This document shows, in pieces, positions 34,314 to 42,047 of a DNA stretch of 64,000 nt. Origin of the DNA: Lichenibacterium dinghuense (GTDB taxonomy: Bacteria; Pseudomonadota; Alphaproteobacteria; Rhizobiales; Beijerinckiaceae); contig NZ_JAJLMN010000001.1 in NCBI RefSeq assembly GCF_021730615.1, forward strand, positions 3,111,501 to 3,175,500. Reading direction: 5' to 3'. The notes beneath the pieces were generated by a model. It saw only the letters and a list, made by a program, of their open reading frames with translations. It made no database searches and was not told the origin of the DNA. The translations under genes were made by a program, and so were the position numbers. Positions within the stretch are counted from its first letter, which is position 1; each line of letters opens with the position of its first letter.

Positions 34314-35835
34314 TCAGAACGGCAGGCCGGGCAGCGCGGGCGTGCCTTCGGCCTTCACGGCCCGGAGTTCCTCCGGAGCATACCCGAGCGCCTTGAGAAT
34401 TGTCGGCGCGATCTGCGCCGTGCCGACCGGGCCCGCGACCGCGGCCGGCTTCACCCCAGGTCCAGCCACGACGAGGGCGACGTTGCGGTCGTCGAAACCC
34501 ATGCCGCCGTGCTCGGCCGCCTTCTTGCCCGACGTGAACACGACGCCCGGGTCGGTGCCCACCATGATGTCCGGCGCCCGGCTGTCCGTCGCCGGGTCTG
34601 CGAACAGCGACGCCACCGCGGCTGGCGGCAGGATGGCGCCGATCCCGAGCGCCTTGCGATCCCGCTCAAGCGCCGCCAGCGCGTCGGGCAGCCGCGCCGT
34701 GCGCTCGGACGGCTTCAGCCACAGCAGCACGCCGTCGTCGGCCACGTGGAAGGCGTGGCCCAGCACGGCGTCGAGCGGCTTGTCGTCGGTCGGCCGGTAC
34801 GCCTGGGGGTCGATCGGCGACTGGCCATGCTTGGCCGACACGATCACCAGCGTGGAGCCGTCGAGCCCGTTGTCCTTCAGCCCCGACAAGAGCTGGCCGA
34901 GCGCCCCATCGACGTAGTCGAGCTGCTCCGCCAGGCCATCGTTCGGCTGGCCCGCGGCGTCGGCGTAGCCGCCCTTCAGCCCCGGCGCGTCGCCCGGGCC
35001 CGCCTTGGGCAGCTTCTGGCCGACGCTCACGGCCTGGGAGTTCATGCCGAACAGCGCCGGCACGCTGACCTTGGCTGTGCCCGCGCCGTCCATGCCGCGC
35101 ATCATGTTGAGGAGCGCGGCCACGCGCCGCTGATCGAAGTCGCGCTCCGCCGCGAAGGAGCCCGTGGTCCTCACCTTGGTTCCGGGGATGAGGGCGTCCT
35201 GCTCGACCGCGTAGAGCTCATCGAGGCCTTGGCCGGACGGGCCGGCGAGCCACTCGTAGGCTGGGTGCTTGTCCGACCAGGCGGTGCGGCCGCCGTGCGC
35301 GTGCACCACCTCGAAGGCGGTGTTGGTGCGCAGGTAGTCGTGCGGGTAGACGGGCACGCAGCCATCCGCCGTCTTGCGCAGCGGAAGCTTCTTCGGTTCG
35401 ATTTGCGTCATGGGCTGCCCGATCGTGCCGCCGGCGTCGGCTTGGCTAGGCTCGACGTCGATCTCGGACGCGAAGGGCACCTCGGTGCCGGCCTCGCCAT
35501 TGCAATCGGAGCCGGGCGGGAACAATGCGCGGTCGTAGCTGTCGTCGTAGTAGACGCCCGTGGTGCCGGGGCCGCCGCCGGTCACCTGGGCGGCGAAGCC
35601 CGGAAAGGAGTCGGAGATCAGCGGCGCCATCGCCTGCCGGTAGGTGACCCCGGCCTTCGCGAGGCGGGCCAGCGTGCCCTCCGGGTGGGTGGCCGCGCGG
35701 TTCGCGAGGTCGAGAGCGTGCAGCCCGTCGACCGAGACCAGCAACACGTGCTCGTAGGGCGCCGCCATCGCGGCCGCCGAGGACAGGAGCGCCCCCGCCA
35801 GGGCATATGCGGCCGTGCGGCCCGCATCTCTCTTA
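34314..35835 (-). pseudogene. Alkaline-phosphatase-superfamily phosphodiesterase, split from its start by IS630
   Basis: About 505 codons of a type I phosphodiesterase/nucleotide-pyrophosphatase-like protein remain. Motifs are LLVSVDGLHALDL (metal Asp), PLISDSFPGFAAQVTGG (nucleophile region), VIVSAKHGQSPID and EHGGMGFDDRNVALVVAGPG. Removing the IS630 element (35836-36891) and one TA restores a GTG start at 36898 reading MTKRDAGRTAAYALAGAL, a proper signal peptide, 4 nt after GGAGG. The insertion is thus after the second base of codon 2. In this strain the protein lacks its native start. The intact gene would follow the cyclase gene directly, its ribosome site lying within the cyclase end. Confidence 0.85.
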
Positions 35836-35916
35836 GAGCTGTTTCCGTCCGGTTTGAGTCGGGACGGTGTAGCGGGTTCGGCCGGGTTGTGATTCGGTGA
35901 GGGCAACCTTTGCGGG

Positions 35917-36306
35917 ATGCCCCTGATGCCAAGAGCCCTGTCTGTGGACCTACGCGAGCGTGTTCTGGCCGCTGTCGAGGCGGGCTCCTCCTGCCGCCAG
36001 GCGGCCGAGCGTTTCGGTGTCGGGATCGCGACGGCGATCCGCTGGCAAGCCCGCTTCCGGGCCGAGGGCGTGGTCGCGGCCAAGCCGATGGGCGGAGACC
36101 AGCGCTCCCGCAACATCGAGGCCCACGCGGAGATGATCCTGCAGGCGTGCGAGGCGGAGCCGCAGGCGTACCTGCGCGAGCTGCGTGAAAGCTTGCGCGA
36201 GAAGGGTGTCAGCACGAGCACGAGCGGGCTGCACCGCTTCTTCGTGCGCCACAAGATCAGCCGTAAAGGGATCTGCACGCCGCCGAGCAAAGCCGTTCCG
36301 ACGTGA
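35917..36306 (+). CDS. IS630 transposase frame A (DNA-binding half)
   Basis: 129 residues starting [20 protein letters not shown], with helix-turn-helix [21 protein letters not shown] probable slip site AAAGGG at 36265-36270 precedes the frame's end. Shifting -1 there gives [20 protein letters not shown] and runs into frame B, as in other two-frame IS630 elements. Frame A alone lacks the catalytic domain and may act as a repressor. Confidence 0.85.
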   Translation: MPLMPRALSVDLRERVLAAVEAGSSCRQAAERFGVGIATAIRWQARFRAEGVVAAKPMGGDQRSRNIEAHAEMILQACEAEPQAYLRELRESLREKGVSTSTSGLHRFFVRHKISRKGICTPPSKAVPT

Positions 36307-36878
36307 TGAAGGCGCGCGAGGACTGGTTCGAGGGTCAACTCGACGTGGACCCCGAGCGGGTCGTCTTTCTCGATGAGACAGCGGCGGCCACCAACATGAC
36401 CCGCCGCCATGGCCGGGCGAGGCGTGGCGAGCGCTGCCGCATCGCGGTGCCGCACGGGCACTACAAGACCACCACGGTCACGGCGGCCCTGCGGGGAAGC
36501 GGTCCCTTTGCGATCGAACTGATGGACGGCGCCACAAACGGGGCGCGGTTTCTGGCCTACGTCACCGACGTCCTCATCCCGGCCCTCAAGCCCGGCGACA
36601 CGGTCGTGATGGACAACCTGAGCGCTCACAAGGTGAAAGGCGTGCGGGAGACTATCGAAACAGCGGGGGCTCGCTTGCTCTACCTTCCGGCATACAGCCC
36701 TGACTTCAATCCTATCGAGAACGCCTTCGCCAAGCTGAAGGCCTTGCTTCGCACAGCGGCGGCCCGCACCGTCACGGATCTGCGCGTCGCCATCCGGGAA
36801 GCCTTTACCCGCTTCACTCCTGACGAGTGCCGTAACTACCTCGCCGCGGCTGGCTACGATGCCTACGACCCAACCTGA
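36303..36878 (+). CDS. IS630 transposase frame B (DDE catalytic half)
   Basis: 191 residues with the catalytic motifs [23 protein letters not shown] and [13 protein letters not shown] (D-D-E). It is probably made as the tail of a frame-A/B fusion by -1 frameshifting at AAAGGG 36265-36270. No inactivating change was seen, so the element may still be mobile. Confidence 0.85.
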   Translation: MMKAREDWFEGQLDVDPERVVFLDETAAATNMTRRHGRARRGERCRIAVPHGHYKTTTVTAALRGSGPFAIELMDGATNGARFLAYVTDVLIPALKPGDTVVMDNLSAHKVKGVRETIETAGARLLYLPAYSPDFNPIENAFAKLKALLRTAAARTVTDLRVAIREAFTRFTPDECRNYLAAAGYDAYDPT

Positions 36879-36893
36879 TCGGAAATAGCTCTA

Positions 36894-36898
36894 GTCAC
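36894..36898 (-). pseudogene. Start codon and first bases of the split phosphodiesterase gene
   Basis: GTGAC, 4 nt after GGAGG, is the beginning of the gene that continues at 35835. The GGAGG lies across the stop codon of the cyclase gene. Joining it through one TA gives GTG ACT AAG AGA GAT (MTKRD). Confidence 0.7.
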
Positions 36899-36899
36899 G

Positions 36900-38237
36900 T
36901 CACCTCCGTAGCTGTTCGAGGCCTGGGCTAGCCGGCGCGCATGACGGCGTGGTGACGCCGCCGACTGCCGCCACCTCGCGGGACAACTGCGGCGCATATA
37001 GCGCGATGCTCTCGCTCCGGCCCCGCAGCGGCGCGCGGCTCACGTCCCGCCACGCGCCGCGGTCGGCGCCGGCCGCGCGCAGCACGGCCTCGGACACGAG
37101 CAGGTCGGCTCCGAAGGCCTTGGTAGCCTCCTCGATGCGTGAGGCGACGTTCACCATGTCGCCCAGCACGGTGAACTCCTGCCGTTCGGCGCCGCCGACG
37201 ATGCCGCAGAACACCTCGCCGTGGTGGATGCCGACGCCGACGCGGAAGGCCGCACCTCCGAGCAGGGGCGGCAGGGCCGCCCGCAGCGCCTCGGCGAAGC
37301 GCAGGGCGTTGCCCGCCGAGGCCTGGTCGCCGTCGAGAGCGCCGAAGACCACGAGCGCGCCGTCGCCGATGAACTTGTCGACCATGCCGCCGCAGCTCCG
37401 CGCCGCATCCGACACGGTGCCGCGAAAGGCGGCCAGCGATGTCGACAGCGCCTCGGGCGTCAGTCGCTCCGCGAGCGCGGTGAAGCCGCGCACGTCGACG
37501 AAGGCGACTGTGGCGGGCCCGCTGCGCCCTTGGAGCAAGCCGCTCTCGCCGTCCGCCAGGCGGGTCGCGACCTCGGCGGGCAAGAAGCGGGCGAGGCGGG
37601 CCCGCTTGCGCACCTCAGCCAGGGCCGCGAGGGCGACGAGGCCCATCAGTACGAGCGAGACCGCGGTGGTGACCGAGGTTGCGAGCTTGATCCCGCGCAT
37701 GGCGTCCTGCCGCGCGATGACGAGGCGGTCCTGCGCGTCGTCCATGCGGAGTACGAACGCGTGGATGTCGTTCATCAGCTCGAGGCCGGCTTGGCTCCCG
37801 ACGGCGCGCAGCGCGCCGGCCTGGTCGCCCCCGTCCTGGAGCGCCAGAGTGGCGGCCAGCTCCGAGCGCCGGCGCGCCACGGCGTCCTGCAGTTCCGTGA
37901 AGAGTGCGTCCTGGCCGGCGTCGCCGTGGACCGCGCGCGCGAGCCTGTCGAGCAGCCGGTCGAGCTGGGCCGAGGCGTCGCGGTAGGGGGCAAGGAACTC
38001 CGACTTGCCGGTCAGGAGATAGGAGCGCTGTCCCACTTCGGCGCCGAGCAGGGCCGAGCGGAGGTCGCCGAGGTCGACCTCGACCTCCAGCGCGTGGCGC
38101 AGCAGCGCGTCGTCACCCTGCTGCTGAAACGAGAACAGCACGGAGGCGAGGAGGAACAGGCCCAGCGCGATGAAGCCGGCGGCGAGCGCGCGACCCGAGC
38201 GGGGGAGCCACCGGAGCAGAGGGGATGGATCGGGCAA
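36900..38237 (-). CDS. Membrane adenylate/guanylate cyclase with CHASE3 sensor domain
   Basis: 445 residues. Two membrane segments (about 16-38 and 185-207) flank a CHASE3-type periplasmic sensor (SALLGAEVGQRSYLLTGKSE, DRLLDRLARAVHGDAGQDAL). The C-terminal class III cyclase domain has VAFVDVRGFTALAERLTPEA (metal Asp), KFIGDGALVVFG and FTVLGDMVNVASRIEEATK. It makes cAMP or cGMP in response to an external cue. A palindrome copy lies 145 bp upstream. The split phosphodiesterase gene followed it directly before the IS630 insertion. Confidence 0.9.
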   Translation of the reverse strand: MPDPSPLLRWLPRSGRALAAGFIALGLFLLASVLFSFQQQGDDALLRHALEVEVDLGDLRSALLGAEVGQRSYLLTGKSEFLAPYRDASAQLDRLLDRLARAVHGDAGQDALFTELQDAVARRRSELAATLALQDGGDQAGALRAVGSQAGLELMNDIHAFVLRMDDAQDRLVIARQDAMRGIKLATSVTTAVSLVLMGLVALAALAEVRKRARLARFLPAEVATRLADGESGLLQGRSGPATVAFVDVRGFTALAERLTPEALSTSLAAFRGTVSDAARSCGGMVDKFIGDGALVVFGALDGDQASAGNALRFAEALRAALPPLLGGAAFRVGVGIHHGEVFCGIVGGAERQEFTVLGDMVNVASRIEEATKAFGADLLVSEAVLRAAGADRGAWRDVSRAPLRGRSESIALYAPQLSREVAAVGGVTTPSCAPASPGLEQLRR

Positions 38238-38382
38238 GGCGGACTCCGACCCCGGGCGGGCCCGCCCTCATGGGTGTGGGTATCCTTCTAACCCAGCTCG
38301 TGGCTCGCGCCGACTTACCATCCGGCAAGCCCGGTCTCCGGGCAACTCTCGAAGGCTGCAAGATCAGCGGAGTGGGTCCGAG

Positions 38383-38398
38383 CTTACCGATAAGTAAG
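38383..38398. promoter_or_regulatory. CTTAC-N6-GTAAG palindrome, copy 6
   Basis: CTTACCGATAAGTAAG, arms exact. It lies in the 353-bp gap between the divergent cyclase gene (start 38237) and exported-protein gene (start 38591). Apart from this site nothing else was recognised in the gap. Confidence 0.65.
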
Positions 38399-38590
38399 TT
38401 CGTCGAAAGGGTCAGTGACCGTGGAAGCGGGTTATTCAAGCACATGGCTGAAGCAGCGCCGACGTCCGTGGCAGGTGCCGTCGAGCCGCCCCGACACATG
38501 CGGTGGGGGTGGACCGCATCCGGCATGTTGACGCCCCTTCGATGTCCGGCGTCGCTCTCGACCACGACGGCCGTTCGATGGAGTCACCCC

Positions 38591-39190
38591 ATGCAAGTTC
38601 GCCATTCCTGTGCGACCGGGCCTCGGCACCCGATCACCCGTCTGATCCTGATCGCCGGCGCCCTGTGCGCGATGGCGACCACCGCGCCCGCGGCAGATGA
38701 CGCGGGGCAGGCCGCCCTGGATCGGCTCCGCTTCACGCGTAGCTTCGATGCGATCCACGACAAGCTCGCCGCGGACGAGGCGGCCAAGGCGGGGCTATCG
38801 ACGACGCCAGCCCCCTGGACCTCCGAGGCCCTCCCACCGCCGAAAGGGGCGATGCGCGAGGTGCCGGCGTCGGCCTTCGGGGCGACGGTGGCCCACGCCA
38901 GCGCCGGCTCGTGGCGTGAACCCGGGGACGCCTGCTCGATGGCGGCGGGGGGCACCGTGCGGGTGCTCGGGTCGGCTTCCGACGCCGGCACCCTCGTGAG
39001 CTATCGGCCGCCGGCGACGGCCTCGCCTGTGGCCATGGAGGGCTGCGCAGATGGGACCGTCGCGTTCATTCCCACGGTCAGTCTGTTCGGTTGGCCGAGC
39101 GTCGGCTCGTCGCTAGCCGAGCGCCGCGAGGTCGGGGCGCGACTCGCCGCGGCGGCTGATCGCGTTCTGTCCGGTCCAGACACCGACTGA
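38591..39190 (+). CDS. Exported protein of unknown function
   Basis: 199 residues with a signal peptide (RLILIAGALCAMATTAPAAD). The mature part has short motifs such as DRLRFTRSFDAIHDKLAADE and two cysteines (GDACSMAAGG, MEGCADGTV) that may pair. No domain was recognised. It stands alone, divergent from the cyclase and sharing the palindrome-containing gap. Confidence 0.6.
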   Translation: MQVRHSCATGPRHPITRLILIAGALCAMATTAPAADDAGQAALDRLRFTRSFDAIHDKLAADEAAKAGLSTTPAPWTSEALPPPKGAMREVPASAFGATVAHASAGSWREPGDACSMAAGGTVRVLGSASDAGTLVSYRPPATASPVAMEGCADGTVAFIPTVSLFGWPSVGSSLAERREVGARLAAAADRVLSGPDTD

Positions 39191-39622
39191 GTGGCGGTTC
39201 GCGCTTCCGGACGGGTTCCGTGACGTAGGAGGCGGCGACCGAGACGGAGGGACCTGCCGGACATGGAGGCACTCAGGGCTGTCGACTGCTTGGCACCGCT
39301 CCGAACCTGAGCAGCGATTGTCCGGTTTGGGAAAAAGGTGAAGCCTGATCTAGCGTCTGGCTTGGTGAAGGGTTACGGACGGCGGCCGACACAGGTCGAG
39401 CGTCGGGGCTGAGGGCCGGCGTCCGTAAGCCGCCCAAGGACGAACGCGCGGGGGTCGCCTCGCGCTATGGGAATTTGGCGGGACGGGCGAGCGCGCGGAG
39501 GCGCCGCGGACACTCCAGGCTGGCCGAACCATGGTCGGGTGAGCCGGCGAGGCGGCCCGCAAGCGCCGTCATCGAGGTTCGCCGTCGATGTTGGCTGGCC
39601 GATGCTGCTGTACCGAACTCGC
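39191..39622. other. Intergenic stretch without a convincing gene
   Basis: About 430 bp with no supported coding frame on either strand. It ends at GAAC 39619-39622, the probable insertion boundary of the IS91-type element. Confidence 0.4.
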
Positions 39623-39699
39623 CGCGGACGATGCCGGTCTCCGTGGGGGCGAGCTTGTCCGACGGCCGAGGCGCTGGCGCTTCGGCCCTGTGCGGTGAC

Positions 39700-39721
39700 A
39701 TGCCGTGCCGGATCACGGCAT
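39700..39721. repeat. Hairpin at the transposase end of the IS91-type element
   Basis: ATGCCGTG (39700-39707) and CACGGCAT (39714-39721) are perfect complements around a 6-nt loop. The position just past the transposase 3' end matches the hairpin expected near IS91 oriIS/terIS ends. Confidence 0.55.
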
Positions 39722-39723
39722 CC

Positions 39724-40908
39724 TCATCCGGCTCTCCATCGGTGCTGGGGTGGCGCCCTGGCGCGGACCGTGCCCTCGACGCTTTCGATCACCAGCATGC
39801 GCCCGCCGCAGCAGGGGCACGGGATGCGCCGCTCGGCCGACGACGCCGGCTTGGGCACCTCGGGCGGTGCGGGGGCGGGGAGCAGCTCGCGGGCGCGGGC
39901 TATGTTGGCCTTGCATCGGCCCGTGGCGAGCAGGCCGTAGTGGCGGATGCGGTGAAAGCCCTTGGGCAGGACGTGCACCAGGAAGCGGCGGATGAATTCG
40001 TCGGCCGACAGCGTCATGGTGCGGTGGCGGGCGTCGCCGTCGCGGCGATAGTCTTTGTAGCGGAAGGTGACGCCGTCCTCGTCCATCCCGATCAGGCGCC
40101 GGTTGCCGATGGCGACGCGGTGCGTGTAGCGCGACAGGTAGGCCAGCACGGCCTCGGGGCCGCCGAAGGGTGGCTTGCTGTAGACGACCCACTTCGCCGC
40201 CCTGACGGGCGCGAGGTGACGCTCGAAGGCCTGCGGGTCGCTCAGCCCGGCCCTGTCGCCATGGAAGCGGAGCTGGCCCGTGGCGTGGAGTGCGCTCAGG
40301 CCGGTGAGGAACAAGCGACGGAACAGCTTGCCGAGCACATGGACGGGCAGCAGGAAGGCCGGCCGCGACGGCACCCAGCGCGTGCCATCGAGCGAGATGC
40401 CGCCGCCCGGCACGATCATGTGGACGTGCGGATGGTGGGTCAGCGCCGAGCCCCAGGTGTGGAGCACGGCCGTAATGCCGATGCGGGCGCCGAGGTGGCG
40501 CGGGTCGGCGGCGATCGTCAGCATGGTCTCGGATGCCGCCCGGAACAGCAGGTCGTAGGCCGCGGCCTTGTTGGTGAAGGCGATGTCGGCCACTGCGGCC
40601 GGCACCGTGAACACCACGTGGAAGTAGCCGAAGGGCAGCAGATCGGCCTCGCGCGCCGCCAGCCACTCGCGCGCGGCCGCGCCCTGGCACTTGGGGCAGT
40701 GCCGGTTGCGGCAGGAGTTGTAGGCGACGCGGGTGTGGCGACAGCCCTCGCAAGCCTCGACGTGGCCGCCGAGCGCCGCGGTGCGGCAGGTCTCGATGGC
40801 CGACATCACCTTGAGCTGGTCGAGGCTGACGTGGCCGGCATGGGCGGCGCGCCAGGCCGCACCGTGCCGGCGGAAGATGTCGGCGATCTCCAGCGCGGGG
40901 CGCGACAC
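39724..40908 (-). CDS. IS91-family transposase (HUH/Y2)
   Basis: 394 residues. The N-terminal zinc-binding region has CEGCRHTRVAYNSCRNRHCPKC. The HUH histidines lie in THHPHVHMIVPGGG, and the catalytic tyrosine region is in AYLSRYTHRVAIGNRRL. A C-terminal CPCCGGRM forms a second small zinc site. Y2 transposases move DNA by rolling-circle replication and can mobilise neighbouring genes. It lies 4 bp after the recombinase gene. Confidence 0.92.
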   Translation of the reverse strand: MSRPALEIADIFRRHGAAWRAAHAGHVSLDQLKVMSAIETCRTAALGGHVEACEGCRHTRVAYNSCRNRHCPKCQGAAAREWLAAREADLLPFGYFHVVFTVPAAVADIAFTNKAAAYDLLFRAASETMLTIAADPRHLGARIGITAVLHTWGSALTHHPHVHMIVPGGGISLDGTRWVPSRPAFLLPVHVLGKLFRRLFLTGLSALHATGQLRFHGDRAGLSDPQAFERHLAPVRAAKWVVYSKPPFGGPEAVLAYLSRYTHRVAIGNRRLIGMDEDGVTFRYKDYRRDGDARHRTMTLSADEFIRRFLVHVLPKGFHRIRHYGLLATGRCKANIARARELLPAPAPPEVPKPASSAERRIPCPCCGGRMLVIESVEGTVRARAPPQHRWRAG

Positions 40909-40912
40909 CGGA

Positions 40913-41818
40913 TCAGGCCCCGGTGTCGGCGCCCTCCATCAGCAGCTTGAGGCGCTCGAGCGGGCTGGTGACGGCCCGGATGGTGCGGGTCGCCACGCGG
41001 GCGTAGAGCGCGGTCGTGTTGAGCTTGGAATGGCCGAGCAGGACCTGGATCACGCGAATGTCGACGTCCTGCTCGAGCAGGTGGGTGGCGAAGCTGTGGC
41101 GCAGCGTGTGGGGCGAGACGCGCTTCCTGATCCCTGCCGTCTCGGCGGCCTCGTGGACGGCGCGGCAGAGCTGGCGCGTCGAAAGCGGCTCCAGGCTGTT
41201 CTTGCCGGGGAACAGCCAACCCTCGGGCAGCATGACGCCGCGGCGCCGGCCCTCGCGCCACCACTGCCGAAGCAGCTCCAGCAGCTGCGGCGACAGCATC
41301 GCGTTGCGGTCCTTGCGCCCCTTGCCCTGTTCGACGCGGATCAGCATGCGGGTGCTGTCGATGTCGCCGGCCCTGAGCCCCACCACCTCGGACACGCGCA
41401 GGCCGGCCCCGTAGGCCACCCCGAGCGCGGCCCTGTACTTCGGGCCGCGCGCCGCTTCGAGCAGCCGTCCGACCTCCTCGACGTTCAGCACGGTCGGCAG
41501 CTTCTGGGCGTAGCGCACCAGGACGAGGCGGCGCGACAGGTCCGGCCGGTCCAGCGTGACGTTGAACAGGAAGCGCAGACCCGACACCGCGTTATTGATG
41601 GTGGGCGCCTGCACCCCGGTGTCGGCCTGATGGATCTGGAAGCGGCGGACGTCTTCGGCCGTGGCGGTCTCGGGCGAGCGGCCCAGAAAGGCCGCGAAGT
41701 TCCGCACCGACATGATGTAGTTGCGCTGGGTATCCTCGTGCAGACCGCGCATGGCCATGTCATCGAGCATGCGGCGACGGAGCGGGCTGACGGAAGCGGA
41801 GGTTTGTTGCTGGGACAT
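40913..41818 (-). CDS. Tyrosine recombinase associated with the IS91-type element
   Basis: 301 residues from ATG 41818. A SAM-like N-terminal domain (MRGLHEDTQRNYIMSVRNFA) is followed by a catalytic domain with Arg in GAGLRVSEVVGLR, HxxR in SPHTLRHSFATHLL, and the Tyr nucleophile in NTTALYARV. The triad is complete. Its 4-bp spacing from the IS91 transposase indicates that they are one unit, not a separate prophage integrase. Confidence 0.9.
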   Translation of the reverse strand: MSQQQTSASVSPLRRRMLDDMAMRGLHEDTQRNYIMSVRNFAAFLGRSPETATAEDVRRFQIHQADTGVQAPTINNAVSGLRFLFNVTLDRPDLSRRLVLVRYAQKLPTVLNVEEVGRLLEAARGPKYRAALGVAYGAGLRVSEVVGLRAGDIDSTRMLIRVEQGKGRKDRNAMLSPQLLELLRQWWREGRRRGVMLPEGWLFPGKNSLEPLSTRQLCRAVHEAAETAGIRKRVSPHTLRHSFATHLLEQDVDIRVIQVLLGHSKLNTTALYARVATRTIRAVTSPLERLKLLMEGADTGA

Positions 41819-41978
41819 CGCGTGATCCTCGCGAGATGAGGGGTGGGCCCTCATGCTCGGAGGCTGACGCAACCCGCTCAAGCGCTCGCTCTGATCTCCA
41901 GTTGTGCCCTACCTCTCAGAAAGCCCTCCCGCGAGAGCGGGTTCGTCCGTGGGTCGTCAGCGGCCCTACAGCGAAAGT

Positions 41979-42035
41979 GGGTGGATTGCGGTCCGACCGG
42001 TTTCGATAAAGGTCCAGGCGAGAGCGGACGTTCAG
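41979..42035. repeat. Decayed dispersed sequence, copy B
   Basis: GGGTGGATTGCGGTCCGACC, followed by TTTCGAT and AGCGGACGTTC, is the best-preserved copy in the window. Related copies are at 16596-16648 and 54121-54177. Confidence 0.5.
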
Positions 42036-42047
42036 GTCGGAGCCATA

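Larger units (their letters stand above)
35836..36891 (+). mobile_element. IS630-family element with TA target duplication
   Basis: A 1056-bp element with TA at 35834-35835 and 36892-36893. Terminal inverted repeats: GAGCTGTTTCCGTCCGGTTT on the left matches GAGCTATTTCCGATCAGGTT read inward from the right. It contains two overlapping transposase frames. It is unrelated in detail to the single-frame IS630 copy at 7809-8873. Confidence 0.9.
39623..41860 (-). mobile_element. IS91-type rolling-circle element with tyrosine recombinase (limits approximate)
   Basis: A transposase of the HUH/Y2 type and a tyrosine recombinase lie head to tail, a known IS91-subtype arrangement. The left boundary is proposed at GAAC 39619-39622, because IS91 elements insert next to GAAC/GTTC at their ori end. 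The hairpin at 39700-39721 fits a terminal structure. The right limit lies upstream of the recombinase gene and could not be fixed. Confidence 0.55.

Noticed and set aside
40913-41818. Prophage or genomic-island integrase
   Set aside because: It is 4 bp from the IS91 transposase in a known paired arrangement, and no attachment site or phage gene is nearby.
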